In this document: piece after piece, positions 34,206 to 45,420 of the stretch | Numbering within the stretch: position 1 is the stretch's first letter | How the letters are laid out: every line of letters begins with the position of its first letter | Origin: Phallusia mammillata | Taxonomy: Eukaryota; Chordata; Ascidiacea; Phlebobranchia; Ascidiidae | Direction of reading: 5' to 3' | DNA length: 64,000 bases | NCBI GenBank assembly: GCA_003260075.1 | Contig: QLIY01000663.1 | Location: 1,119 to 65,118 of the forward strand | Notes under the pieces: generated by a model | Told to the model about the DNA's origin: nothing | What the model saw: only the letters and a program-made list of their open reading frames with translations | The model's database searches: none | Program-made: the position numbers and the translations under genes

Positions 34206-34853
34206 CAGTGGCGTAGGAGCATATGCTGCCGCCCCTGGCTTTCGTTAAAAATGCCGCCCTAAGTAGACTGCAGCAAACTTTGAAATAGTTTCATGTTCAA
34301 GCAATCTTTTCAATAAAAATAATTACAAAGTATCGCGTCTCAGAAGTTCTATATTGCTCGAGAAAGAAACCTCACTGTCTCAGCGTTAAGGCCAAAAAGT
34401 AAAAAATATAATCATGAGTAAAGCTTTTTCTAGCTCGAAAAATTCCTAACACAAAGAGCAACACCTTCTCATACCACAACCTCACTGATACTGAATTCCC
34501 CAGAAAAACAAAGATCAGTTTCTCGCTCCAGCGAAAACCTGTTGGAAATGGTTGAATCTAGCTGTTTGAGTTATTTTTTCTCCTTAAGGGACTTGTGTTT
34601 GTAAGAGACAACCAGGTTCTGTGTGCTTTACCACTGGGGGTGCTCCTGAAGGTATTAGGTGCCTCACTTTGAAGTGAGTTTTGACAAATAAATAATTTGA
34701 ATTATGAAAAAAGGCTTACAGATTCAGAATCCTGATACAATTTCCTTTTTTATAAGAACAAAAAAAACGTTTTTTGAAGTCATTTTGCCGCCCCCTTGCA
34801 GCCTGCCGCCCCTGGCGCAGAGCCAGAACCGCCAAGTGGCTGCTACGCCACTG
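34206..34853. mobile_element. hAT-type non-autonomous element
   Basis: 648 bp. Ends cagtggcgtag and ctacgccactg (11-bp perfect inverted repeats), internal gccgcccctggc blocks near both ends, perfect 8-bp target duplication attgacaa at 34198-34205 and 34854-34861. No transposase frame. Confidence 0.9.
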
Positions 34854-34861
34854 ATTGACAA

Positions 34862-35869
34862 GTTGGCCGCCATTTGACGACTGAAGGTCAACTTGTAGGT
34901 AACGCAGAACACATTTAAGAATGATTTTTTTGTCACAACATATCTTCTTTAATATGTACACATATACTCCAGAAACAATACGTAAGTTAAATACAAATTG
35001 GGAGAAACATTATTGTTAATCACTAAAGACTATGTGCTATTTAAAACCGTGTCAAAAGATCATTGAACGTACGTTCGGCGACCATACCGCGATAGGCTAC
35101 TGAAGAGCATTTTGTTATCAATACCTTTGCTGCAAAAGATCTTCCCAATTTGTCAGTGTCTGTAACATTGTCCAGATTTTATGGTAAAGTTTTAACTGTT
35201 TTAAAACTGGCCTTGCACAGCTAAATCTAGAAATTAAATTCTCGGATTTGGGAGTATTTTTATGTTTAACTTTAGTACTTTCGTCAATATATGACAATAT
35301 ATCAAATGGTGTGTATACTAAATTGATAAATAGGGTACAGAATATATAAAATGGAAATATATTGGAATGTCACCTTGCCAGTTTAAAGCTAGTGTTTGTA
35401 TTTGAATTTAAAGACCTGTTAAAGCCAGTTTTCCGAACCCGCACGGGATAATATTGCGTAAGCGACCCAGACCCAGACATCGTGCTAGCAGCGTGTTTGG
35501 CATATGGCACGCGCTAAAAATCGAAGAGGGTAAAGCAAAAATATTTGAACATATCGTCTTCGTAGCTATCTGTGGGGGGTTTGTGGAATGAAATATCAAC
35601 ACACATAACTGTTCACACATTTTGCGTTGTTGAAACGGTCATTGTGTTGTAAGTTATTAAGTTAATGAATTTAAGTTCTTGCATATTTTCTACCTTTACT
35701 ACAAATTTCTTGGGTTTCTGGGTCATCTGGATGAATGTTTTATACTTGTAAATCTTTATGACTTTGTTTAACTGTGTTAATGCATCCTAAATTTGCGTGA
35801 TTTATCGCTTATGAACAACTTAACTTTCAAATTATATCACGTGATAGCTCGTCTCTGTGTTCTCTAACA
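34862..35869. other. Intergenic stretch with nothing recognised
   Basis: AT-rich sequence between two hAT elements. No long or motif-bearing reading frame, no repeat detected by eye. Confidence 0.4.
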
Positions 35870-36956
35870 CAGTGGTTCTGAACCTTTTCAGTTTGCAGAC
35901 CGGTAAACTTTCAAAACAAATTTTGGGGACCGGTGGAGTTTTAAAATCAAACCAAAATGTAATTATGACAAAAATACGCAATTCAAAACAAGTATGAAAA
36001 ATTAAATTTATTGAGAAGCTTGCTGCTGTCTGTTTGATATCATACGTGCTAAAAGCGGTTCTAATGAAGTTCCTGCAAGGCGAAGTAGAGTGTTGACTTC
36101 CACACGATTTCTCTGTTTGGTGTTTTAACGGTGAAAAGCTTTCCTCAGAACGGTAAATTGTACAAAAAATCAGCAGTAGTTTCATTGCTTGGTCACCGCG
36201 CTCAGGATATTGGGGGGGGGGCGATAAATTCCTTAGTTTTTACATACAACTGGTCTTAAATGAGTTGCACTTTAAACATTGTGGCACCACACTGCATTGT
36301 GACGTACGACATCGTCCAAAGAAGACACTGAACTTAGTCTTACGCCACAATGCTGCAAATTACGGATCGTGAGAGACTCTATCAGTTTAAAATGGAATAT
36401 TTTATTTCTTTAATCAATGGACAGGGGGGGGGGCAATTTAGTGAGAAGCTTGCTGCTGTCTGTTTGATATCATACGTGTTAAAAGCGGTTCTAATGAANA
36501 TCATATGTGTTAAAAGCGGTTCTAATGAAGTTCCTGCAAGGCGAAGTAGAGTGTTGACTTCCACACGATTTCTCTGTTTGGTGTTGTAATGGTGAAAAGC
36601 TTTTCTCAGATAGGTAAATTGTACAAAAAATCAGCAGTGATTTCATTGCTTGGTCACCGCGCTCAGGATATTCGTTTTTAATTCTTTAGCTTTCACATAC
36701 AACTGGTCTTGAATGAGTTGCATTTGAAACATTTTGGCATCACACTTAACAGCATTGTGACGTACGACATCGTCTAAAGCAGACTCTGAACTTTGTCTTA
36801 CGCCACAATGCTGCAAATCACGGAACGTGAGAAACTCTATCAGTTTGAAATGGGACGTTTTATTTCTTTATCCAATGGACAAGTCTTCAACATCTTTCAT
36901 TTTGCAATTGAGATAAAATTGTAATATATTGGCGGACCGGCGGTTGAGAACCACTG
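35870..36956. mobile_element. hAT-type non-autonomous element with internal haplotype duplication
   Basis: Ends cagtggttctgaacc and ggttgagaaccactg, target duplication ctctaaca (35862-35869) / ctctaacg (36957-36964), one mismatch. The interior (about 36001-36211) is repeated at 36434-36670 around G runs 36212-36221 and 36424-36433 and a single n at 36500, so the true element is shorter than the interval. Confidence 0.85.
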
Positions 36957-37252
36957 CTCTAACGGACTGAAAAAAAAAACTTCATGGCCTGTTGCGTTTG
37001 CTTTTGATTCATGTAATTTGTAAAAATATTATTGTTTTAAAATTCAACAGGGATGAAAAAAGATTTAATTTTTGCTTGTAAACCGTTGGCTTACAAGACA
37101 CGATGTAAATCTTTTGCAAAACACGAAACTGTATGCGGTGCATCCTTTATAAAACAAAAAGTGGTTTCGTGGGTCCTTGGTTTAATTTAGAAGCAAAGCT
37201 CGAAAATGTTGCCCNCAAATAATAAGACATGCAAAAATGGTCAAAGTTGTGT

Positions 37253-38860
37253 TTTTTTGAAGACCGTTTGAATTAACTTCACTTTTACGTTGATATTGAC
37301 GTCTGAAAAATGTCGAATTTGAGTTTTGTAATACGTTTAAGACTAAAATCATTTTTACGTTAATATTAACGTGTTAAAATGGCCTACTTTGAGTTTTTTG
37401 AACAAAGTTTTAAATTAACGTCATTTTTACGTTAATATTGACGTGCAAAAATGGTCGAATTAGAGTTTTGTGAAAGGTTTGAAATTAACGTCATTTTTAC
37501 GTTAATATTAACGTGCAAAAATGGTCGAATTTGAGTATAATAAAACGTTTGAAATTAATGTCATTTTTACGTTAATATTGACGTGGTAAAATGGCCTAAT
37601 GTGAGTTTAATAAAACGTTTATAATTAACGTCATTTTTTCGTTAATATTTACGTGCTAAAATGCTCGAATTTGAGTATAATAAAACGTTTGAAATTAATG
37701 TCATTTTTACGTTAATATTGACGTGGTAAAATGGCCTAATTTGAGTTTAATAAAACGTTTTTGATTAACGTCATTTTTACGTTAATATTGACGTGCTAAA
37801 ATGGTCGAATTGGAGATTTTAATAAAACGTTTTTCATTAACGTCATTTTTACGTTAATATTGACAGGCAAAAATGGTCGAATTTGAGTTTTGTACAACGT
37901 TCAAAATTATCGTCATTTTTACGTTAATATTGACGTGCAAAAATGGTCGAATTTGAGTTTGATAAAACGTTTTTAATTAACTTCATTTTTACGTTTATAT
38001 AACGTATTAAAATGGTCGAATTTGAGTTTTGTACGACGTTTAAAATTAACGTTATTTTTACGTTAATATTGACGTGCAAATATGGTCGAATTTGAGCATA
38101 ATAAAACGTTTAAAATTAACGTCATTTTTACGTTAATTTTGGACGTATTAGAATGGTCGAATTTGAGTTTTATAAAAGGTTTAACATTAACGTTATTTTT
38201 ACGTTTATATTAACCTATTAAAATGGTCGAATTTGAGTTTAGAAAAACGTTTAAAATTAACGTCATTTTTACGTTAATATTGACGTGCAAAAGTGGTCGA
38301 ATTTGAGTATAATAAAACGTTTGAAATTATTGTCATTTTTACGTAAATATTGACGTGCAAAAACGGTCGAATTTAAGTATATTAAAACGTTTATAATTAA
38401 CGTCATTTTTACGTTAATATTAACGTGCAAAAATGGTCGAATTTGAGTATAATAAAACGTTTAAAATTAACTTCATTTTTACGTTAATATTAACGTGCAA
38501 AAATGGTCGAATTTGAGTATAATAAAACGTTTAAAATTAACGTCATTTTTACGTTAATATTGACGTGTTAAAATGGACGAATTGGAGTATAATAAAACGT
38601 TTTTCATTAACGTCATTTTTACGTTTATATTAACGTATTAAAATGGTCGAATTTGAGCTTAATAAAACGTTTAAAATGAACGTCATTTTTACGTTAATAC
38701 TGACCTTCAAAAATGGTCGAATTTGAGTTTTGTACAACGTTTAAAATTAACGTCATTTTTACGTTAATATTGACGTGCAAATATGGTCGAATTTGAGTTT
38801 AATATAACGTTCAAAATTAACGTCATTTTTACGTTAATATTAGGGGGTTAAAATGGTCTT
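37253..38860. repeat. Minisatellite, about 70-bp unit, roughly 23 copies
   Basis: Each unit reads roughly aacgtcatttttacgtta then atattgacgtgcaaaa, atggtcgaatttgag, tataataaaacgtttaaaatt. Several copies hold the perfect 16-bp palindrome acgttaatattaacgt; others have ttgacgt in the right half. Variants at atggcctaat versus atggtcgaat suggest sub-families. No open frame runs through it. ACGT-rich sequence continues to about 39060. Confidence 0.9.
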
Positions 38861-39167
38861 ATTAAGGTTTTTGTTTAACATTCATAGTAAACGTCTTACT
38901 TACGTTATTTATTACGTAGTTTTCTGGAGATAACAACGTACATTGTCAACGTCAGTTTATAAAACTTTTTTGCGACGTTTACTTTGAAAATAAACAAGCA
39001 TGTAACCATTATTCGACTTTCTAGCGACGTTGGGAATGTCGAAACTACGTTGTTTGTTAGCTGGGGTGTACCTTACTGACCTTCTCTTACAGACGTTTTG
39101 TTGTTCCCGCGTCGCGTTAGGATCGTATGACTCGGCGGCTGTAAAAATCTTTTGTAAAACACAAAAC

Positions 39168-39384
39168 TGTTTCACCGCCGGGCCGCGGCCAGGTGCCGGT
39201 CCCCGAGGAGTTCCTTACCTTGCCGTATCATTTTTCATGTTAAATGCTTTGAAACATAACAAACTGTTTTAGTCGTTTTCATTGCTAAATATATTTGTAG
39301 CTTATAAAAAAGCCGGTCCGCGATCAAATTTTAGTTTCAAAACCGGTCCGCGGTACAATAAAGGTTGCCGACTCCTGCTTTATA
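39168..39384. mobile_element. Degenerate repeat with CCGGTCCGCGG ends, related to 52193 MITE
   Basis: The end ccggtccgcggtacaataaaggttgccgactcctg is close to the 3' end of the MITE at 52193-52285. A second related block (ccgccgggccgctgcccggtgccgg) occurs at 39607-39640. Borders uncertain. Confidence 0.4.
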
Positions 39385-39798
39385 AAACAATAAGTTGTTT
39401 TGTGCATCCTTTGTTTAATTTAAAAGTATAACCCCTAACATTTTGCCCTGTGTACCTTACTGACCTTCTCGATCAGACGTTTTGTTGTTCCCGCGTCGCG
39501 CTAGGATCGTATGACGCAAATTTTACTGACTCGGCGTCTGTAAAAATCTTTTGTAAAACACAAAGCTGATGGCGGTACATCCTTTATATTATAACAATGG
39601 TCGGCAGCCGCCGGGCCGCTGCCCGGTGCCGGAGCCCGAGGAGTTCGTTACCGGGCCGTATACTTTTTTATGTTAAAAGCATTGAAACGTTGACTAGTGA
39701 TTGCGACGTCGGTTCGAGTGAGGCAAAGTCCAGTTGTCGTGACCGAAGTATATATGAAACACAAGTGGTCCAACCCATTGTTACGCGATAGACCCACT

Positions 39799-40503
39799 NN
39801 NNNNNNNNNNNNNNNNNNNNNNNNNNNNNNNNNNNNNNNNNNNNNNNNNNNNNNNNNNNNNNNNNNNNNNNNNNNNNNNNNNNNNNNNNNNNNNNNNNNN
39901 NNNNNNNNNNNNNNNNNNNNNNNNNNNNNNNNNNNNNNNNNNNNNNNNNNNNNNNNNNNNNNNNNNNNNNNNNNNNNNNNNNNNNNNNNNNNNNNNNNNN
40001 NNNNNNNNNNNNNNNNNNNNNNNNNNNNNNNNNNNNNNNNNNNNNNNNNNNNNNNNNNNNNNNNNNNNNNNNNNNNNNNNNNNNNNNNNNNNNNNNNNNN
40101 NNNNNNNNNNNNNNNNNNNNNNNNNNNNNNNNNNNNNNNNNNNNNNNNNNNNNNNNNNNNNNNNNNNNNNNNNNNNNNNNNNNNNNNNNNNNNNNNNNNN
40201 NNNNNNNNNNNNNNNNNNNNNNNNNNNNNNNNNNNNNNNNNNNNNNNNNNNNNNNNNNNNNNNNNNNNNNNNNNNNNNNNNNNNNNNNNNNNNNNNNNNN
40301 NNNNNNNNNNNNNNNNNNNNNNNNNNNNNNNNNNNNNNNNNNNNNNNNNNNNNNNNNNNNNNNNNNNNNNNNNNNNNNNNNNNNNNNNNNNNNNNNNNNN
40401 NNNNNNNNNNNNNNNNNNNNNNNNNNNNNNNNNNNNNNNNNNNNNNNNNNNNNNNNNNNNNNNNNNNNNNNNNNNNNNNNNNNNNNNNNNNNNNNNNNNN
40501 NNN
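39799..40503. other. Assembly gap (705 N)
   Basis: Undetermined bases. The sequence to the right begins with the repeat also present at window position 1. Confidence 0.99.
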
Positions 40504-40654
40504 AAAAATTATCGTCATTTTTCCACTCTCTCCCCATTGCCCGCAATGCATTTTTGGGGCTTCCTTTTCAGCCGCCATTACGCTTCAATTTGCTTCAAAA
40601 ATCACCCAACCGTTCAACGGAGTAGCGCAATCCAGTGTTTATAGAGATCAGTGG

Positions 40655-41139
40655 ATAGACCCCCATGAACGCCATTTTATGTCCAAATTAATACACCAGG
40701 TATAGGGAAAAACACATCAATTGTCTAATTTTTACAAACTGGTGGGATTTAACGCGAGTTTGATGGGCCAAATCGAACAAAACTTTTAGGTTCTAACATT
40801 TGAGCGTGATAATGCACGCTGAATTCACATATTTAAAGTTCACATGAAAAATAAGCGGCCAAATTTGCATGAAAAACACCAATTTAGCTTGTAATGTTAC
40901 GTTGATATGAAATAAGCTATTGCTGCCAGGCATAGCAATACTTGGTTACGTTGATATGTTAGAACCAGAATTTTTTTTTAAATTTGGCGAAATAAATTCG
41001 CGTTTTAGCTCTCTAGTTTGTAAAAATCAGACAATTTATGTGTTATTTTTCTATACTCGCTGTATTAGTTTGGACACAAAATGGCTCCATAGGCTTTATT
41101 GCGTAACAGTGGCTTGGACAACTTGCGTTTTATATAGAC
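40655..41139. repeat. Diverged copy of the element inserted at 41177
   Basis: Shares the block order gtccaaattaatacac(c)agg, tttacaaactgg, gttctaacatttgagcgtgataatgcacg with 41400-41600. Both appear to come from one repeat family; 39750-39798 is a third fragment. Confidence 0.5.
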
Positions 41140-41176
41140 CAGCGGTTCTCAAACTGGGGTCCGCGGTCCCTTAGGG

Positions 41177-41755
41177 CAGTGGTATTCAACCTGTGGGTCG
41201 CGACCCCAAATGGGGTCGCCTAAACTTTTTCTGGGGTCGCTATAAATTCAATTTATAGGCGTTTAAATTTATTACCTAAAAATGATACGTTTTTGTTCTA
41301 GTTTGCAACCTTTGCTCATGTTCTGCAGTATAACTTGGTAGCTCTAGTCACAATTTAATCATTGTAATGCAGTAATCCATATGAAACACAAGTCATCTAA
41401 CCCATTGTTACGTCATAGAGCCTTAATGACATTGTGTCCAAAATAATACAGCGGGTACAGGGAAATATACATGAATTTACTGATTTCTGCAAACTGGAGA
41501 GCTTTAAAGCGAATTACACTGGTCAAATTAAATAAAACGTTTGGGCTCTAACATTTGAGCGTAATAACGCACGTTGAATGCAAATAGTTAAAGTATACTG
41601 GAAAATTGAGCGGTCATATTTACATAAAAATAGTTTCAGTTTCTGCATTACTACAAACATTTTTCTCCCTATCGGAAAAAATTGGGTCGCATGTAAATGT
41701 TGATTTAATTTTCTTTTAAATTGGGGTCGCCTTTAAAAAAGGTTGAAGACCACTG
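41177..41755. mobile_element. Nested hAT element
   Basis: Ends cagtggtattcaacc and ggttgaagaccactg, with internal tggggtcgcc near both ends. Target duplication ccttaggg (41169-41176) / ccttaggt (41756-41763). It interrupts the left end of the outer element. Confidence 0.85.
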
Positions 41756-42049
41756 CCTTAGGTCCGCCACGCGATTTCAGGGGGACCGCGAGGAGCTAAA
41801 ATATTTCTACAATCTTATGTAATATGAGATTTTGCGAGTGTATGAGCCAAAATTGGATAGACAAACGAGTTTTCTATGAGGAAAAGTGGTCCTTTATTTT
41901 CAAGTAACAAACAGAGGCAATTGTTTGCGCACTATGTCTATATTGTTTTAGTCTTGTTTATGACGTAATAAATTGCCTTTAAAACATTCCCACGCAAAAT
42001 GATCTTACGAAACTGAACTAAATTAATTTTGTATGTTGTTGATGCGGGC

Positions 42050-44195
42050 AAGGATGGCAATACGGTAAAGTGCGATGGTACGGTACGGTAGGCAGCAAAT
42101 TTTATCAAAAAGTACGGTACTTAGGTATACCGTATATGGCACGCAACGAAAGCTGAGGTACGGGTACGGTACGGGGTACAGTCCTTCAGAGCTTACCACC
42201 GTAGAGTCCGCCAGAGCTTACCACCGTACCAAACGCGTACCGTATCACCGTACTGGTACGCATAACAAATGTTGATTAAACGGTCATTTTTGAATCGAAA
42301 TTGCCTGAAACTTGAATTTAAATTATTTATGGCATGATTTTATCACAATGTCCCTGTACCAAAATAGTACTCAAAAAAGTTTATGACGTTACTGCTTAAT
42401 ACTTTGTGCTTACGGGCTGACCGCTATGCAAAATCAGAGTTACACGTACTGTAGGCCAGTGCTTGTCAACCTTTTTTGAAACATTACACCCTTTTAACGT
42501 TTACTCAAAAATTTGTACACCCCATTCAAACCCCCCCCCCTGTCAACCTTTTTTGAAACATTACACCCTTTTAACGTTTACTCAAAAACTTGTACACCCC
42601 ATTCTAAAAAAGAGAATAAGGATGTATACAATGTAAATCCTTTTAACATCATTTTATGGGAAACTCAGTGAAAACTGTAGGTTGTAATTCACTTTATACT
42701 GCAAAAAGAACCATTACCAAAGTGTTCCATGTGCTACACACTCCTGTCAGCCTGGTCCAAAACATAAACCTTCCTGTTGTGATACCTGTCATAGATGTGT
42801 TAGGCTATTAAATATGGTACACCCCATGAAAGTGGTACACCCTTTAAAAATTATGGTACACCCTAGGGTGTACGATACACCCGGTTGAAAAGCACCTGCT
42901 GTAGGCGTACTATTAAAGCGACCCCCCCCCCCACATGACAAGAACAGAGATTAACTCGGCATTTGTAATTGATTCTCAACCTAGTTTAACAAGCTAGCTA
43001 GTGATGTTGTCTCTTTCGCAGCAATGATTTTAAGAAACATGCTGTTGAAAATTACACACTGTCGCTGCACGAGCCAATCGTAGAAAACACACGAACCTTT
43101 CATTTCGAATATATGCTGGTTGTAGTGGGGCAGCTTGTTTAGAGTTTAGATACTTCTCCTTTAAGTGCATGTCATGAAATGTATCAAACCTAATCCCTAT
43201 TGGTTTATTAGAAAGTACGGTACGATTTTGCGTACCGTACCTCAAGTACGGTACGGTGATACGGTACGTTTTGATGTTTAAAATTGGTACGGTACGGTGG
43301 TATATGGTACGTAACGTCCCGTGAACGCGCCCCGGTTACAGCGCGGAACGTCACACGAGGGGGATTGAAAATTCCTAAAGGTCTCCAACAAGCAGTCCGC
43401 ACAGATAGGGTGTTTTGTAGATCTTATTTTCAAACACTTTCAATGAAGAATGAAGAGGACGGTGGGAGGCGATTGAAACGATAGGAAACGGTTTCTACAA
43501 AGACATGGCATTGGCACTGCGCTTTAAAAGTAGGAATGTAACCAAGCTCACCAACTGTTATGGGAACCGAAAGAAAACATATAACATGGGCAATCCCAGA
43601 AATCACTGTCACACACCTAAATACACAATAAAACATGAGACCACATTATGCCATTATGGCGTCATAGACAATGCTTACCAAGCTATGTAGAGCAACAGTG
43701 TAGAAAAATCACGCTTCACGTGAGTACGGTACAAGAACGCTGCGTAAACAATTACAACTTTAGCAACTTGAATGAACCCAACTACACGTACAGTACAACT
43801 ATTACAAAGCGAAATGACATTTTAAGTCATTGCAGTTAAGTTCGCATTCGTTACAGTAATTCACATTTTGGAGTCGTTAAACACTTATATGTATACAAAG
43901 TGACTCACCAATAACCGTCAACAATAAACGGCTTTTCTAATACAACCGACGCAACACCGCGCTCCACGGAAGTCAGCAACGAAAAGAACTAAACCACGTT
44001 GCGATATCACACAAAACTGGCAGTTGATTATTACGTCACACAAAGCAACAGATTGCAACGCAAGTTGTACTAAGAAAATGCTGGCATCAATAGAAATCGG
44101 CAATCAGTGGCAAATAAGATGTAACAGTACGCTCTACGTAACGAGGTATACGCGGTACGGTCAATGCAATACGTACCGTACTGCCATACTTGGTT
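42050..44195. mobile_element. Element with GTACGGTAC-rich subterminal arrays
   Basis: caaggatggcaatacggta near 42050 and the inverted counterpart taccgtactgccatacttg near 44190 look like terminal repeats. Dense overlapping ggtacggtacggta motifs occupy 42075-42260, 43215-43315 and 44125-44190. Target duplication not clear. No transposase recognised between them. Confidence 0.45.
42457..42898. mobile_element. hAT MITE with perfect 8-bp target duplication
   Basis: Ends cagtgcttgtcaacc and ggttgaaaagcacctg; target duplication ctgtaggc at 42449-42456 and 42899-42906. The C run 42531-42540 and the repeat of tgtcaaccttttttgaaaca inside it are the same junction artefact as the G runs, in reverse orientation. 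Confidence 0.88.
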
Positions 44196-44452
44196 GTGGA
44201 AATGCTTTCGAACGGAATAAATAAACTTTTAGTTTGGTAACTGGACAGTTTTACGTTGCCAAAATATTTTAAATTTTATGGTTATATTATATTTGGCTAG
44301 GACCGCGAGTGCCCAAAAAATTGCGAAGGGACCGTTTTGACAAAAAAATTTAAAAGTTTGAGAACCGCTGTGTAGACTTTGGTCGTGACAATCACAAACT
44401 GAGGGGCATATTTTTCCTTATTTCATCTGCGATTAAAACGTTGACTACCTTG

Positions 44453-44625
44453 TTCGAAACTGTTGCGGTTTGATCGATTTTTAGACATTATGTGTCATTT
44501 CTATAAAAAAACTCTTAAAAGTCGTCATGTGTTGCCCCCCCCCCGAAACTGTTGCGGTTTGATCGATTTTTAGACATTATGTGTCATTTCTAAAAAAAAA
44601 CTCTTAAAAGTCGTCATGTGTTGTG
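44453..44625. repeat. Direct duplication around C run 44535-44544
   Basis: About 80 bases (cgaaactgttgcggtttgat... gtcgtcatgtgttg) repeated. Confidence 0.8.
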
Positions 44626-44754
44626 AGTCAAACGCATAATGTACCAAAATCGAAATGCAGGACATGCACACTGTGACACACTAACAACTGCATTGTCATT
44701 TAGGTTGTACTTGTGCATTGATTTTGGTTATCGCCCGGTGTATCTATAATATAC

Positions 44755-44845
44755 AGCAGGGGCCACCAAACTACGGCCCGCGGGCCAGATCCGGCCCGCG
44801 AGGTCATTTCATCCGGCCCGCGACCACATTTTTTAGCTTGCCAAA
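44755..44845. mobile_element. hAT-like terminus with CCGGCCCGCG repeats
   Basis: caggggccaccaaactacgg followed by cggcccgcgggcc, ccggcccgcgaggtc and ccggcccgcgacc is the style of a hAT-type end. The other end was not found. Confidence 0.4.
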
Positions 44846-45177
44846 TTGTATTAATAACTTTGTAACATTGAAAGTTAATTTACTCCCTACAATTTTTTTT
44901 CTGTGGGGATATTCAGAATTGATATTACCGAGTTTCATAGGATTATAACGCCCAGGATTGATCCAAAGCCAGTTTGTTACGTCACAGACAAGACTACAAG
45001 TGTTAATTGTGCGCAAACAAGTGCCTTCTTTTGTCACTTGTGGCGTAACATACAAGCATTGCTCGTAAGATGAGACTAATTATACAGTTTAACAGTCGCA
45101 TGACTACTTTTTGTATCGCTCGGTGGAACTTTGTTTTGCTTGGTGCACCTGTATAATGCTACGCGCACTTTTACCTA

Positions 45178-45420
45178 GCGATATGAAGGTGCGCCAAGAC
45201 GGCATAAAGGTGCACCAAGCGATATAAACGTTCACCAAGCGATGAAAGGTTGAACCAAGCGATATAAAGGTGCACCAAGCGATATAAGTGTGAACCAAGC
45301 GATGTAAAGGTGCACCAAGCGATATAAGTGTGAACCAAGCGATACACCAAGTGTTACAAAGGTGCGTCAAGCTGTGTTAATAATGCACCAAGCGATCCAA
45401 GTGATCCAAGCGATCCTGTA
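45178..45420. repeat. Minisatellite of about 22-bp units (caccaagcgatataaaggtg)
   Basis: About ten units alternating gcaccaagcgatataaaggt and gaaccaagcgatataagtgt. Mirrored at 47507-47757 in the right arm. The long frames across both copies (88 residues, ISLG/HRLV/IAWCTF repeats) come from the repeat period and are not counted as genes. Confidence 0.85.

Larger units (their letters stand above)
41140..44370. mobile_element. Outer hAT element hosting nested insertions
   Basis: Perfect 16-bp inverted ends cagcggttctcaaact at 41140 and its complement ending 44370, followed inward by ggtccgcggtccctt and aagggacc. Flanks atatagac and tgtagact give only an imperfect target duplication. Nested inside are an hAT element at 41177-41755, a GTACGGTAC-rich element of about 42050-44195 and an hAT MITE at 42457-42898. 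Confidence 0.75.

Noticed and set aside
37253..38860. CRISPR-like or centromeric array
   Set aside because: Units are contiguous and diverged with no spacers, in a eukaryotic setting; a local minisatellite explains it. A centromere role has no support.
39668..40644. Long open frames of 265-315 residues
   Set aside because: They run through 705 undetermined bases; nothing is encoded by known sequence.
45104..45370. 88-residue open frame and its twin at 47559-47825 as a conserved gene pair
   Set aside because: Both lie on the 22-bp minisatellite and its inverted copy; the peptide is a translation of the repeat period.
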